A stretch of DNA of 64,000 nt, taken from assembly GCF_029227915.1 (NCBI RefSeq), contig NC_079875.1, forward strand, positions 29,078,001 to 29,142,000, read 5' to 3'. This stretch comes from Hydractinia symbiolongicarpus (lineage: Eukaryota > Cnidaria > Hydrozoa > Anthoathecata > Hydractiniidae). The position numbers and the translations under genes were made by a program. Position 1 is the first letter of the stretch; each line of letters starts with the position of its first letter. A model generated the notes under the pieces. That model was given only the letters and a program-made list of their open reading frames with translations, had not been told where the DNA came from and did not search any database. This document shows positions 28,717 to 43,868 of the stretch, one piece after another.

Positions 28717-29027
28717 TACCGACTGATAGCCTTGTGGTAGAGCGTTCGCTTTCAGTGCTTGAGGTCTTGGGTTCAAACCCCGGCCGAGTCATGCCAGAGA
28801 CTATAAAAGTGTGAATCTATCCTTTCTGCTTAGCGCTCAGCATGAGAATAGGATTGATATCTTAGGCGGTTGTCTAGTTGAGCGATTGCTGTGCTTGCAC
28901 GACTTTCGTAGCTCAAATGGGAGCTTTAAATGCGCTAGGACCCCCTTCGCAGGACCCTCGTTGATAGCAGTACCAATAGGAACTGATGAGTCTATCCTGG
29001 GTAAATAATAATAATAATAATAATAAT
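28717..29027 (+). mobile_element. tRNA-derived SINE, copy 2
   Basis: Nearly identical to copy 1 in the same satellite position, 3330 bp downstream. It shares TGCTTGAGG and TTAGCGCTC variants with copy 3, where copy 1 has TGCGGGAGG and TTATCGCTC. It therefore arose by array duplication, not by independent insertion. Confidence 0.85.
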
Positions 29028-32000
29028 ACGAAAAATCGCAAATATATGAGACACTTCTTAATTTTAAATGCCGCGTTTATCAATTTTACGGCTAAAATAT
29101 ATATATAGAACCTGAGACGAGGTTGTCGTCCCTAAATTACAATTATCCTGTATTAATACAAAAAATCGCAAATATATGAGACACTCGTCTCTTTTAAATG
29201 CCTCGTTTTTCAATTCTACGGCTAAGATATAAAAACCTGTGTTGAAGTTGTTGACCCTAAATTACAATTATCCTGTATTAATACGAAAAATCGCAAATAT
29301 ATGAGACTCTTGTCTCTTTCAATTACCTACTTTATCACTTTTACGACTATAATATATAGAACCTGAAACGAGGTTGTCGTTCTAAAATGACAATTACCTT
29401 GTATCAATAAAGAAAATCGCAAATAGCGACATGACACTCGTCTCTTCTTATTGCCTCGTTTATCAATTTTACGACTAAAATATATAGAACCACAGACGAG
29501 GTTGTCGTCCCTAAATGACAATTATCTTGTATCAATACGAAAAATCGTAGAAATATAACTCTCGTCACTTTTAAATGCCTCGTTATCAATTTTACGGCTA
29601 TAATGTATAGAACCTGAGACGAAGTTGTTCATCCTAAAGTACAATTATCTTGTATCAATACGAAAAGTCGCAAATACATGACGCTCGTCACTTTGAAATA
29701 CTTTGTTTATTAATTTTAGGGCTAAAATATAAGAACCTATAACGACATTGTTGACCCTAAGGTACAGCTTTCCTGTATCAATACGAAAAATCGCAAATAT
29801 ATGAGACATCGTCTCTTTTAAATACCTCCTTTATCGCTTTTACAACTATAGTATATAGCACCTGAAACAAGGTTGTCGTCCCTAAATAACAATTATTTTG
29901 TATCAATATGAAAATCGCAAATATATAACACTTGTCAATTTTAAGCGCCTCGTTTATCAATTTTACTGCTATTATATATAGAACCTGAGACGAGGTTGTC
30001 GATCCGAAATGACAATTATCTTGTATTAATACAAAAAAATCGCAAATATATAACACTCGTCTCTTCTTAATGCCTTGCTTATCAATTTTTACGGTTATAA
30101 TACACAGAACCGGAGACGAGGTTGTCGTTCCTGAATGACAATTATCTTGTATCAATATGAAAAATCGCAAATATTAACACTCGTCAATTTTAAGTGCCTC
30201 GTTTATCAATTTTACGGCTATAGTATATAGAACCTGAAACGAGCTTGTCGTCCCTAAATGACAATTATCCTGTATCAATACAAAAAATCGCAAATATATG
30301 AGACATTTCTTAATTTTAAATGCCGCGTTTATCAATTTTACGGCTAAAATATATATATAGAACCTGAGACGAGGTTGTCGCCCCTAAATTACAATTATCC
30401 TGTATTAATACGAAAAATCGCAAATATATGAGACACTTCTTAATTTTAAATGCCGCGTTTATCAATTTTACGGCTAAAATATATATATAGAACCTGAGAC
30501 GAGGTTGTCGTCCCTAAATTACAATTATCCTGTATTAATACAAAAAATCGCAAATATATGAGACACTCGTCTCTTTTAAATGCCTCGTTTTTCAATTCCA
30601 CGGCTAAGATATAAAAACCTGTGTTGAAGTTGTTGACCCTAAATTACAATTATCCTGTATTAATACGAAAAATCGCAAATATATGAGACTCTTGTCTCTT
30701 TCAATTACCTACTTTATCACTTTTACGACTATAATATATAGAACCTGAAACGAGGTTGTCGTTCTAAAATGACAATTACCTTGTATCAATAAAAAAAATC
30801 GCAAATAGCGACATGACACTCGTCTCTTCTTATTGCCTCGTTTATCAATTTTACGACTAAAATATATAGAACCACAGACGAGGTTGTCGTCCCTAAATGA
30901 CAATTATCTTGTATCAATACGAAAAATCGTAGAAATATAACTCTCGTCACTTTTAAATGCCTCGTTATCAATTTTACGGCTATAATGTATAGAACCTGAG
31001 ACGAAGTTGTTGATCCTAAAGTACAATTATCTTGTATCAATACGAAAAGTCGCAAATACATGACGCTCGTCACTTTGAAATACTTTGTTTATTAATTTTA
31101 GGGCTAAAATATAAGAACCTATAACGACATTGTTGACCCTAAGGTACAGCTTTCCTGTATCAATACGAAAAATCGCAAATATATGAGACATCGTCTCTTT
31201 TAAATACCTCCTTTATCGCTTTTACAACTATAGTATATAGCACCTGAAACAAGGTTGTCGTCCCTAAATAACAATTATTTTGTATCAATATGAAAATCGC
31301 AAATATATAACACTTGTCAATTTTAAGCGCCTCGTTTATCAATTTTACTGCTATTATATATAGAACCTGAGACGAGGTTGTCGATCCGAAATGACAATTA
31401 TCTTGTATTAATACAAAAAAATCGCAAATATATAACACTCGTCTCTTCTTAATGCCTTGCTTATCAATTTTACGGTTATAATACACAGAACCGGAGACGA
31501 GGTTGTCGTTCCTGAATGACAATTATCTTGTATCAATATGAAAAATCGCAAATATTAACACTCGTCAATTTTAAGTGCCTCGTTTATCAATTTTACGGCT
31601 ATAGTATATAGAACCTGAAACGAGCTTGTCGTCCCTAAATGACAATTATCCTGTATCAATACAAAAAATCGCAAATATATGAGACATTTCTTAATTTTAA
31701 ATGCCGCGTTTATCAATTTTACGGCTAAAATATATATATAGAACCTGAGACGAGGTTGTCGCCCCTAAATTACAATTATCCTGTATTAATACGAAAAATC
31801 GCAAATATATGAGACACTTCTTAATTTTTTATGGCGCGTTTATCAATTTTACAGCTAAAATATATATATAGAACCCGAGACGAGGTTGTCGTCCCTAAAT
31901 TACAATTATCTTGTATTAATACAAAAAATCGCAAATATATAACACTCGTCTCTTTTAAATACCTACCTTATCACTTTTACGACTATAATATATAGAACCT

Positions 32001-34434
32001 GAGACGAGGTTGTTCACCCTGAAGTACAATTATCCTGTAGCAATACGAAAAATCGCAAATATATGAGACAATTCTCAATTTTAAATGCCGCGTTTATCAA
32101 TTTCAAGGCTAAAATATATAGAACCTGAGACGAGGTTGTTGAACCTAGGTGACAATTATCTTGTATCCATATGAAAAATCGCAAATATATAACACTCGTC
32201 AATCTTAAGTGACTCGTTTATCAATTTTACGGCTATAGTATATAGAACCTGAAACGAGCTTGTCGTCCCTAAATGACAATTATCCTGTATCAATACGAAA
32301 AATCGCAAATATATGAGATACTTCTTAATTTTAAATGCCGCGTTTATCAATTTTACGGCTAAAATATAGATATAGAACCTGAGACGAGGTTGTCGTCCCT
32401 AAATTACAATTATCCTGTTATTAATACAAAAAATCGCAAATATATGAGATACTCGTCTCTTTTAAATGCCTCGTTTTTCAATTCCACGGTTAAGATATAA
32501 AAACCTGTGTTGAAGTTGTTGACCCTAAATTACAATTATCTTGTGTTAATACAAAAAATCGCAAATATCTGAGACACTCGTCTCTTTTAAATGCCACGTT
32601 GATAAATTTTACGGCTATAATATATAGCACCTGAGACGAGGTTGTCGACCCTAAATGACAATTATCTTGTATCAATCCGAAAAATAGCAAATATATAACG
32701 CTCGTTTCTTTTAAGTGCCTCGTTTATCAATTTTAGGGCTAAAATATAAGAACCTATAACGACATTGTTGACCCTAAGGTACAGCTTTCCTGTATCAATA
32801 CGAAAAATCGCAAATATATGAGACATCGTCTCTTTTAAATACCTCCTTTATCGCTTTTACAACTATAGTATATAGCACCTGAAACAAGGTTGTCGTCCCT
32901 AAATAACAATTATTTTGTATCAATATGAAAATCGCAAATATATAACACTTGTCAATTTTAAGCGCCTCGTTTATCAATTTTACTGCTATTATATATAGAA
33001 CCTGAGACGAGGTTGTCGATCCGAAATGACAATTATCTTGTATTAATACAAAAAAATCGCAAATATATAACACTCGTCTCTTCTTAATGCCTTGCTTATC
33101 AATTTTACGGTTATAATACACAGAACCGGAGACGAGGTTGTCGTTCCTGAATGACAATTATCTTGTATCAATATGAAAAATCGCAAATATTAACACTCGT
33201 CAATTTTAAGTGCCTCGTTTATCAATTTTACGGCTATAGTATATAGAACCTGAAACGAGCTTGTCGTCCCTAAATGACAATTATCCTGTATCAATACAAA
33301 AAATCGCAAATATATGAGACATTTCTTAATTTTAAATGCCGCGTTTATCAATTTTACGGCTAAAATATATATATAGAACCTGAGACGAGGTTGTCGCCCC
33401 TAAATTACAATTATCCTGTATTAATACGAAAAATCGCAAATATATGAGACACTTCTTAATTTTTTATGGCGCGTTTATCAATTTTACAGCTAAAATATAT
33501 ATATAGAACCCGAGACGAGGTTGTCGTCCCTAAATTACAATTATCTTGTATTAATACAAAAAATCGCAAATATATAACACTCGTCTCTTTTAAATACCTA
33601 CCTTATCACTTTTACGACTATAATATATAGAACATGAAACAAGCTTGTCGTCCCTAAATGACAATTATCCTGTATCAATACGAAAAATCGCAAATATATG
33701 AGATACTTCTTAATTTTAAATGCCGCGTTTATCAATTTTACGGCTAAAATATAGATATAGAACCTGAGACGAGGTTGTCGTCCCTAAATTACAATTATCC
33801 TGTTATTAATACAAAAAATCGCAAATATATGAGATACTCGTCTCTTTTAAATGCCTCGTTTTTCAATTCCACGGTTAAGATATAAAAACCTGTGTTGAAG
33901 TTGTTGACCCTAAATTACAATTATCTTGTGTTAATACAAAAAATCGCAAATATCTGAGACACTCGTCTCTTTTAAATGCCTCGTTGATAAATTTTACGGC
34001 TATAATATATAGCACCTGAGACGAGGTTGTCGACCCTAAATGACAATTATCTTGTATCAATCCGAAAAATAGCAAATATATAACACTCGTTTCTTTTAAG
34101 TGCCTCGTTTATCAATTTTAGGGCTAAAATATAAGAACCTATAACGACATTGTTGACCCTAAGGTACAGCTTTCCTGTATCAATACAAAAAAATAGCAAA
34201 TATATAACACTCGTCTCTTCTTAATGCCTCGCTTATCAATTTTACGGTTATAATATACAGAACCGGAGACGAGGTTGTCGTCCCTGAATGACAATTATCT
34301 TGTATCAATATGAAAAATCGCAAATATATAACACTCGTCAATTTTAAGTGCCTCGCTTATCAATTTTACGGCTATAGTATATAGAACATGAAACAAGCTT
34401 GTCGTCCCTAAATGACAATTATCCTGTATCAATA

Positions 34435-34745
34435 TACCGACTGATAGCCTTGTGGTAGAGCGTTCGCTTTCAGTGCTTGAGGTCTTGGGTTCAAACCCCG
34501 GCCGAGTCATGCCAGAGACTATAAAAGTGTGAATCTATCCTTTCTGCTTAGCGCTCAGCATGAGAATAGGATTGATATCTTAGGCGGTTGTCTAGTTGAG
34601 CGATTGCTGTGCTTGCACGACTTTCGTAGCTCAAATGGGAGCTTTAAATGCGCTAGGACCCCCTTCGCAGGACCCTCGTTGATAGCAGTACCAATAGGAA
34701 CTGATGAGTCTATCCTGGGTAAATAATAATAATAATAATAATAAT
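34435..34745 (+). mobile_element. tRNA-derived SINE, copy 3
   Basis: Same insertion point and flanks as copies 1 and 2, 5718 bp after copy 2. The larger spacing reflects additional satellite units between copies 2 and 3. Confidence 0.85.
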
Positions 34746-36870
34746 ACGAAAAATCGCAAATATATGAGACACTTCTTAATTTTAAATGCCGCGTTTATCA
34801 ATTTTACGGCTAAAATATATATATAGAACCTGAGACGAGGTTGTCGTCCCTAAATTACAATTATCCTGTATTAATACAAAAAATCGCAAATATATGAGAC
34901 ACTCGTCTCTTTTAAATGCCTCGTTTTTCAATTCCACGGCTAAGATATAAAAACCTGTGTTGAAGTTGTTGACCCTAAATTACAATTATCCTGTATTAAT
35001 ACGAAAAATCGCAAATATATGAGACTCTTGTCTCTTTCAATTACCTACTTTATCACTTTTACGACTATAATATATAGAACCTGAAACGAGGTTGTCGTTC
35101 TAAAATGACAATTACCTTGTATCAATAAAAAAAATCGCAAATAGCGACATGACACTCGTCTCTTCTTATTGCCTCGTTTATCAATTTTACGACTAAAATA
35201 TATAGAACCACAGACGAGGTTGTCGTCCCTAAATGACAATTATCTTGTATCAATACGAAAAATCGTAGAAATATAATTCTCGTCACTTTTAAATGCCTCG
35301 TTATCAATTTTACGGCTATAATGTATAGAACCTGAGACGAAGTTGTTGATCCTAAAGTAAAATTATCTTGTATCAATACGAAAAGTCGCAAATACATGAC
35401 GCTCGTCACTTTGAAATATTTTGCTTATCAATTTTAGGGCTAAAATATAAGAACCTATAACGACATTGTTGACCCTAAGGTACAGCTTTCCTGTATCAAT
35501 ACAAAAAAATAGCAAATATATAACACTCGTCTCTTTTCAATGCCTCGCTTATCAATTTTACGGTTATAATATATAGAACCTGAAACGAGCTTGTCGTCCC
35601 TAAATGACAATTATCCTGTATCAATACGAAAAATCGCAAATATATGAGACACTTCTTAATTTTAAATGCCGCGTTTATCAATTTTACGGCTATAATATGT
35701 AGAACCTGAGACGAGGTTGTTGACCCTAAAGTACAATTATCCTGTATTAATACAAAAAATCGCAAATATATGAGACAATTCTCAATTTTAAAGGCTTCGT
35801 TTATCAATTTTACGGCTATAGTATATAGAACCTGAAACGAGCTTGTCGTCCCTAAATGACAATTATCCTGTATCAATACGAAAGACCGCGAATATATGAG
35901 ACACTTCTTAATTTTAAATGCCGCGTTTATCAATTTTACGGCTAAAATATATATATAGAACCTGAGACGAGGTTGTCGTCCCTAAATTACAATTATCCTC
36001 TATTAATACAAAAAATCACAAATATATGAGACACTCGTCTTTTTTAAATGCCTCGCTTAACAATTTTACGGTTATAATATATAGAACCTGAAACGAGCTT
36101 GTCGTCCCTAAGTGACAATTATCCTGTATCAACACGAAATATTGCAAATATATGAGACACTTCTTAATTTTTAATAACGCGTTTATCAATTTTATGGCTA
36201 AAATATATATATAGAACCCGAGACGAGGTTGTCGTCCCTAAATTACAATTATCTTGTATCAATATGAAAATCGCAAATATATAACACTTCTCAATTTTAA
36301 GCGCCTCGTTTATCAATTTCACGGCTATAATATATAGAACCTGAGACGAGGTTGTCGTCCCTAAATTACAATTATCCTGTATTAATACAAAAAATCGCAA
36401 ATATATGAGACTCTTGTCTCTTTTAAATACCTACTTTATTACTTTTACGACTATAATATTTAGAACCTGAAACGAGGTTGTCGTTCTAAAATAACAATTA
36501 CCTTGTATCAATACAAAAAATCGCAAATAGCTACATGACACTCGTCTCTTCTTAATGCCTCGTTTATCAATTAAACGACTAAAGTATATAGAACCGGAGA
36601 CGTTGTTAACCGTAAAGTATAATTATCTTGTATCAATACGAAAAGTCGCAAATATATGACACTCGACACTTTGAAATGCCTTGCTTATCATTTTTACGAT
36701 TAAAGTATCCAGAAACTGAGACGAAGGTGTCGTCCCTAAAATAGCTACAATTATTCGGTATCAATACGAAAAATCGCAAACATATGATACTCGTCTCTTT
36801 AAATGCCTTGTTTATCGATTTTAGGGCTAAGATATATAGAACCTGAGGCGTTGTTGACCCTAAAGTACAA

Positions 36871-38588
36871 TCTCTATTATAATAGCCGTATTCCGTCTGT
36901 CTGTCTCTGCGCAACATGGCGGAGCAAGTAGCGAGACCCGCCGAAAATCCCCGCGGCCCTGCAGCTTTATTTCGAATCCCCGGCAGACCCCGTTTTTTTA
37001 CCGGCCTTGCTTTGCCGCTCATTGTAATAAACCAATCACGAGGCTCCATTTTCACTAATAACCAATCCAAGTGCTTCGCGGCCTCAATATGCCGACGGGA
37101 GGAAACATGTTACCCCTACGAAGGCCATTTTGGTTTGGAAGTGATGGTGTGAAGTTTGTAGGTTTCCTTTCAATCCTCCTTATTTCTTCTGAGTACTTTT
37201 TATCCTATAGGATTATTTAGTTTGTTTTCACATGTTAAGGTGAATATTTCATCACGTTTTCTAGCTACGTATAAATCTTAAACAAACCAATTTTAAGTTT
37301 TTGGCTAGCTACAAAACGTACATTTTGAGGCAGCTAGCTATAGCTATCTTATAGCTATCTATTTATTCCTATTCTTTTAAAGTTTTTATTCAGTTTGGTA
37401 TATTGTTCTTTATTTTTATGTTGAAGTTGGGTCTACCTATCTAGCTCCTTTTAGCTCTACCTCTGGCTAAAAAGTGAAAGTAGCTAAATGCAGTTATAGG
37501 CAGCTACCAATTTTATTACTGCTATGAAAGCTTATGCTGAAAAATAAAATTGCTGAGTATATATTTTTTTCACTGAACTTGATAACGACAGGCGGTTTCC
37601 TGATTTTTTTTAAACTGAAGTCGCGATAAAGTTTTTTTAAAAATGGTGTTATGCCTATACTCATGTGCGACAGAGTCTAGATGTACTAACGCTTAGTCCG
37701 GTGGTAACAACGGGCTGTTTCCTGTGTTTCTGTTTAACCGAAGTTGTGATAACGTTTTTTACAGAAAAAAAGTACACACTGTTTACCTATACTAAGCGCT
37801 CAGCTTAACATTTTTTTGAACTTTTCCCGGGAACATTCCCTGAAAAATGAAGAAGGTTGGCCAGCTGCTTTCGCTATGACGGGGTAACATTGAATTGTAA
37901 TCTGGGTTTTTATTTTACCTAAGTTGTCGAAAGTTATTTTTTGAATAGTATATTACACCGGAAAAACCATAAAGTTGTGTGCACTTCACTTGATTTTCTA
38001 CACACTATATGGCTGTACTAAAGCGCTTTACCTGAATGTGTGGCACAGTTGACGGTTCTTATTAATCACTCAATCTGGTGTTTAACTCTGGGTAACACAG
38101 CTACTTGTGGCTTAACCCGGCGTTTCAACAGAGTGTATTCTGTGTTGTGTAAACCAAAGCTTCAATAGTTTTTTTGAATAGGGTCTTGAGCCTAAACGCA
38201 TGTGTCGCACGATTTACCTGTACTAAGTGCCCAGTCCAGTGTCACAATTAATTTGTTAACCTTTACTGAAACTTATTTCGCAAAATAAAATAAAATTGAC
38301 CAATTGTTTTTCCTATGACGGGGTAACAAATGGTTGTAAATTGTGTTTTTATTTTGGCTAAAGTTACAGTAGAGTAATATTTTCAAAAATACACTGCAGC
38401 CGAAACACTATAGTGTTGTGTGCGCTTTACTCGATTAACGACATACTGCGTACCTGTACTAAAGCGCTCCACCTGACCGTGCAGTACAGTTTACGGCTCT
38501 TATTAAGCGCTCCACATAGTGTTCAATGACGGGTCACACCTTGACTTGTGGCTTACCGCGGCGTTTCGACGCCGGGTTTCCCGGCTAG
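36871..38588 (+). mobile_element. Helitron 2, non-autonomous
   Basis: Begins TCTCTATTATAATAGCC after an A and ends CTAG (38585-38588) before a T. A CGGCG-TTTCGA-CGCCG hairpin at 38559-38574 lies 10 bp upstream of CTAG, and an overlapping GCCGGG-TTT-CCCGGC stem abuts it. Excision joins AAAGTACAA to TTATCTTATATC, ordinary satellite with no duplication. The 5' end resembles Helitron 1 (TTCCGTSTGTCTGT), so they are related families. No Rep/helicase is encoded. A repeat of about 443 bp (landmarks 37972 and 38415) includes a second, internal version of the 3' terminal region. Confidence 0.82.
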
Positions 38589-41500
38589 TTATCTTATATC
38601 AATACGTAAAATCGCAAGTACATGACACTGAGACGAGTTTGTCGTCCCTAAATGACAATTATCTTGTATCAATACGAAAAATCGCAAATACATGACACTC
38701 GAAACTTTGAAATGCCTTCTTTATCAATTTTACGGTTAAAGTATCCAGAAACTGAGACAAGGTTGTCGACCCTAAAGTACAATTATCTTGTATCCATACG
38801 AAAAAGCGCAAATACATAATACTCGACACTTTGACATGCCTTGTTTACCAATTTTAAGGCTGAAATATATAGAACCTGAGACGTTGTTAACCCTAAAGTA
38901 CGATTATCTTGTATCAATACAAAAAATCACAAATATATGACACTCGACACTTTGAAATGTCTTGTTTAACAATTTTACGGCTGAAATATATAGAACCTGA
39001 GACGTTGTCGACCCTGAAGTACAATTATCTTGTATCCATACAAAAAATCGCAAATACACGATACTCGACACTTTGACATGCCTTGTTTATCAATTTTAAA
39101 ACTAAAGTATATAGAACCTTTAACGAGGTTGTCGTCCCTAAATGACCATTATCTTGTATCAATAGGAAAAGTACCAAATATATAACACTCGTCACTTTGA
39201 AATGCCTCGTTTATCAATTTTGCCGTTAAAATATACAGAACCTGAGACGAGGTTGTCAACCCTAAATGCCTAAATGACAATTATCTTGTATCAATACGAA
39301 AAATCGCAAATACATGACACTCGTCACTCTGAAATGCCTCGTTTATCAATTTTACAACTAAAGTATATAGAACCTTTAACGAGGTTGTCGTCCCTAAATG
39401 ACCATTATCTTGTATCAACACGAAAAATCGCAAATACAAGACACTCCGTCACTCTGAAATGCCTCGTTTTTCAATTTTGCGACTGAAGTATATAAAAACC
39501 TGAGACGAGGTTGTCGACTCTAAATGACAATTATCTTGTATCAATAGCAAAAATACCAAATATATAACACTCGTCACTTTGAAATGCCTCGTTTATCAAT
39601 TTTACTGCTAAAATATACAGAACCTGAGACGAGGTTGTCAACCCTAAATGCCTAAATGACAATTATCTTGTATCAATACGAAAAATAGCAAATATATAAC
39701 TCTCGTCTCTTTTAAATGCTTCGTTTCTCAGTTTTACGACTAAACTATATAGATCCTGAAACGAGGCTGTCGTCGCTATGCGACTATTATCTTGTATCAA
39801 TACGAAAAATCGCGAATATATGAGACTCGTCACTTTGAAAAGCCTCGTTTATCAATTTTACGGCTAAAATATATAAAACCTCAGACGAGGATGCCGACCC
39901 TAAATGACCATTGTCTTGTATCAATACGAAAAATCGCAAATATATGATACTCGCCTCTTTAATTGCCTCGTTTATCGATTTTACAGCTAAGATATATAGA
40001 ACCTGAGGCGTTGTTCACCCTAAAGTACAATTATCTTGTATCAATACGAAAAATCGCAAATACATGACACTCGTCACTCTGAAATGCCTCGTTTATCAAT
40101 TTTACAAGTAAAGTATATAGAACCTTTAACGAGGCTGTCGTCGCTATGCGACTATTATCTTGTATCAATACGAAAAATCGCGAATATATGAGACTCGTCA
40201 CTTTGAAAAGCCTCGTTTATCAATTTTACGGCTAAAATATATAAAACCTCAGACGAGGATGCCGACCCTAAATGACCATTGTCTTGTATCATACGAAAAA
40301 TCGCAAATATATGAGACTCGTCACTTTGAAACGTCTTGTTTAACAATTTTACGGCTAAAGTTTCCAGAAACTGAGACGAGGGTATCGTCCCTTAAATAGC
40401 TACAATTATTCGGTATCAATACGAAAAATCGCAAATATATGATACTCGTCTCTTTAAATGCCTCGTTTATCGATTTTACAGCTAAGATATATAGAACCTG
40501 AGGCGTTGTTGACACTAAAGTGCGATTATGTTGTATCAATACGAAAAATCGCAAATATATGATACTGGACACTTTGAAACGTCTTGTTTAACAATTTTAC
40601 GGCTGAAATATGTAGAACCTGAGACGTTGTTGACCCTAAAGTACAATTATCTTGTATCCGTACAAAAAATCGCAAATACACGGTACTCGACACTTTGACA
40701 TGCCTTGTTTACCAGTTTTAAGGCTAAAATATATAGAACCTGAGACGTTGTTAACCTTAAAGTACGATTATCTTGTATCAATACAAAAAATTACAAATAT
40801 ATGACACTTGACACTTTGAAATGTCTTGTTTAACAATTTTACGGCTGAAATATATAGAACCTGAGATGTTGTCGACACTAAAGTACAATTATCTTGTATC
40901 CATACAAAAAATCGCAAATACACGATACTCGACACTTTGACATGCCTTGTTCAACAATTTTAAGGCTAAAATATATAGAACCTGAGACGTTGTTAACCCT
41001 AAAGTACGATTATCTTGCATCAATACAAAAAATCGCAAATATATGACACTCGACACTTTGAAATGCCTTCTTTATCAATTTTGCGGTTGAAATATCTGGA
41101 AACTGAGACGAGGTTGTCGACCCTAAGTTACAATTATCTTGTATCCATACGAAAAATCGCAAATACATTATACTCGACACTTTGAAATGCCTTGTTTATG
41201 AATTTTAGTGTTAAAATATACAGAAACTGAGACGAGGTTGTCGTCCTTAAAATAGCTACAATTATCTTGTATCAATACGAAAAATCGCAAATATATGTTA
41301 CTCATCTCTTTTATAGGCCTCGTTTATCAATTTTACGACAAAAATATATAGAACCTCAGACGATGTTGTCGACTCTAAATGACAATTATCTTGTATCAAT
41401 AGGAAAAATACCAAATATATAACACTCGTCACTTTGAAATGCCTCGTTTATCAATTTTACTGATAAAATATATAGAACCTGAGACGAGGTTGTCAACCCT

Positions 41501-43868
41501 AAATGCCTAAATGACAATTATCTTGTATCAATACGAAAAATAGCAAATATATAACTCTCGTCTCTTTTTAATGCCTCGTTTCTCAGTTTTACAACTAAAA
41601 TATATAGATCCTGAAACGAGGTTGTCGACCCTAAATGACCATTGTCTTGTATCAATACGAAAAATCGCAAATATATGAGACTCGTCACTTTAAAATGCCT
41701 CATTTATCAATTTCACGGTTAGAATATATAGAACCTGAGACGTTGTTGACCCTAAAGGACAATTATCTTGTATCAATACGAAAAGTCGCAAATAGATGAT
41801 ACTCGACACTTTGAAATGCCTTGTTTATCAATTTTAAGGCTAAAGAATCCAGAAACTGAGACAGGGTTGTCGTCCCTAAATGACAATTATCTTGTATCAG
41901 TACGAAAAATCGCAAGTATATGATACTCATCTCTTTTAAAGGCCTCGTTTATCAATTTTACGACAAAAATATATCGAACCTAAGACGTAGTTGACCCTAA
42001 AGTACAATTATCTTGTATCAATACGAAAAATCGCAAATACATGATATTTGACACTTTGAAATGCCTTGTTTATCAATTTTACGGCTAAAGTATCCAGAAA
42101 CTGAGACGAGGGTGTCGTCCCTAAAATAGCTACAATTATTCGGTATCAATACGAAAAATCGCAAATATATGAGACTCGTCATTTTGAAATGCATCGTTTA
42201 TCAATTTCACGACTAAAATAGATAGAACCTGAGACGAGATTGTCGTCCCTAAATTACAATTATCTTGTATCAATACGAAAATTCGCAAGTACATGTCACT
42301 CGTCATTCTGAAATGCCTCGTTTATCAATTTTACAATTAAAGTATATAGAACCTTTAACGAGGTTGTCGTCCCTAAATGACCATTATCTTGTATCAACAC
42401 GAAAAATCGCAAATACAAGACACTCGTCACTCTGAAATGCCTCGTTTTTTAATTTTACAACTTAAATATATAGAACTTTAGACGATGTTGTCGACTCTAA
42501 ATGACAATTATCTTGTATCAATAGGAAAAATACCAAATATATAACACTCGTCACTTTGAAATGCCTCGTTTATCAATTTTATTGCTAAAATATATAGAAA
42601 CTGAGACGAGGTTGTCAACCCTAAATGCCTAAATGACAATTATCTTGTATCAATACGAAAAATCGCAAATATATGAGACTCGTCACTTTAAAATGCCTCA
42701 TTTATCAATTTCACGGTTAGAATATATAGAACCTGAGACGTTGTTGATCCTAAAGGACAATTATCTTGTATCAATACGAAAAATCGCAAATAAATGATAC
42801 TCGACACTTTGAAATGCCTTGTTTATCAATTTTAAGGCTAAAGAATCCAGAAACTGAGACAGGGTTGTCGTCCCTAAATGACAATTATCTTGTATCAACA
42901 CGAAAAATCGCAAATACAAGACACTCGTCACTCTGAAATGCCTCGTTTTTCAATTTTACATCTAAAATATATAGAACCTCAGACGATGTTGTCGACTCTA
43001 AATGACAATTATCTTGTATCAATAGGAAAAATACCAAATATATAACACTCGTCACTTTGAAATGCCTCGTTTATCAATTTTACTGATAAAATATATAGAA
43101 CCTGAGACGAGGTTGTCAACCCTAAATGCCTAAATGACAATTATCTTGTATCAATACGAAAAATAGCAAATATATAACTCTCGTCTCTTTTAAATGCCTC
43201 GTTTCTCAGTTTTACAACTAAAATATATAGATCCTGAAACGAGGCTGTCGTCCCTATGCGACAATTATCTTGTATCAATACGAAAAATCCCAAATATATG
43301 AGACTCGTCACTTTGAAATGCCTCGTTTATCAATTCTACGGCTAAAATATATAGAACCTGAGACCAGATTGTCGAGTCTAAATGACCATTGTGTTGTATC
43401 AATACGAAAAATCGCTAATATATGAGACTCGTCATTTTGAAATGCCTCGTTTATCAATTTTACGACTAAAATAGATAGAACCTGAGACGAGATTGTCGTC
43501 CCTAAATTACAATTATCTTGTATCAATACGAAAAATCGCAAATACATGTCACTCGTCACTCTGAAATGCCTCGTTTATCAATTTTACAACTAAGGTATAT
43601 AGAACCTTTAACGAGGTTGTCGTCCCTAAATGACCATTATCTTGTATCAACACGAAAAATCGCAAATACAAGACACTCGTCACTCTGAAATGCCTCGTTT
43701 TTCAATTTTACAACTAAAATATATAGAACTTCAGACGATGTTGTCGACTCTAAATGACAATTATCTTGTATCAATAGGAAAAATACCAAACATATAACAC
43801 TCGTCACTTTGAAATGCCTCGTTTATCAATTTTACTGCTAAAATATATAGAACCTGAGACGAGGTTCT
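38589..43868. repeat. satellite array, block C left
   Basis: Same satellite family. Characteristic variants are CTAAATGCCTAAATGAC, AATAGGAAAAATACC and GACACTCGTCACTCTG. It is interrupted by the Polinton at 43869, and the same subfamily resumes at 59015. Confidence 0.92.

Larger units (their letters stand above)
21847..36870. repeat. satellite array, block B
   Basis: Same satellite family and orientation as block A, but with a different subfamily: GTATTAATACAAAAAATCGC, GACACTTCTTAATTTTAAATGCCGCG and AAATATATATATAGAACC variants. It includes a 635-bp duplication (landmarks about 22213 and 22848), a 1382-bp duplication (about 29327 to 30709) and larger SINE-bearing units. The right end is cut by Helitron 2 after ...AAAGTACAA. 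Confidence 0.93.

Noticed and set aside
36633-37152. Open frames in the GC-richer 5' part of Helitron 2
   Set aside because: No domain; they span the satellite/Helitron junction or overlap each other on opposite strands.
4860-43864. Dozens of 60-225 codon frames on both strands
   Set aside because: All are readings of the satellite monomer and repeat its sequence; not separate genes.
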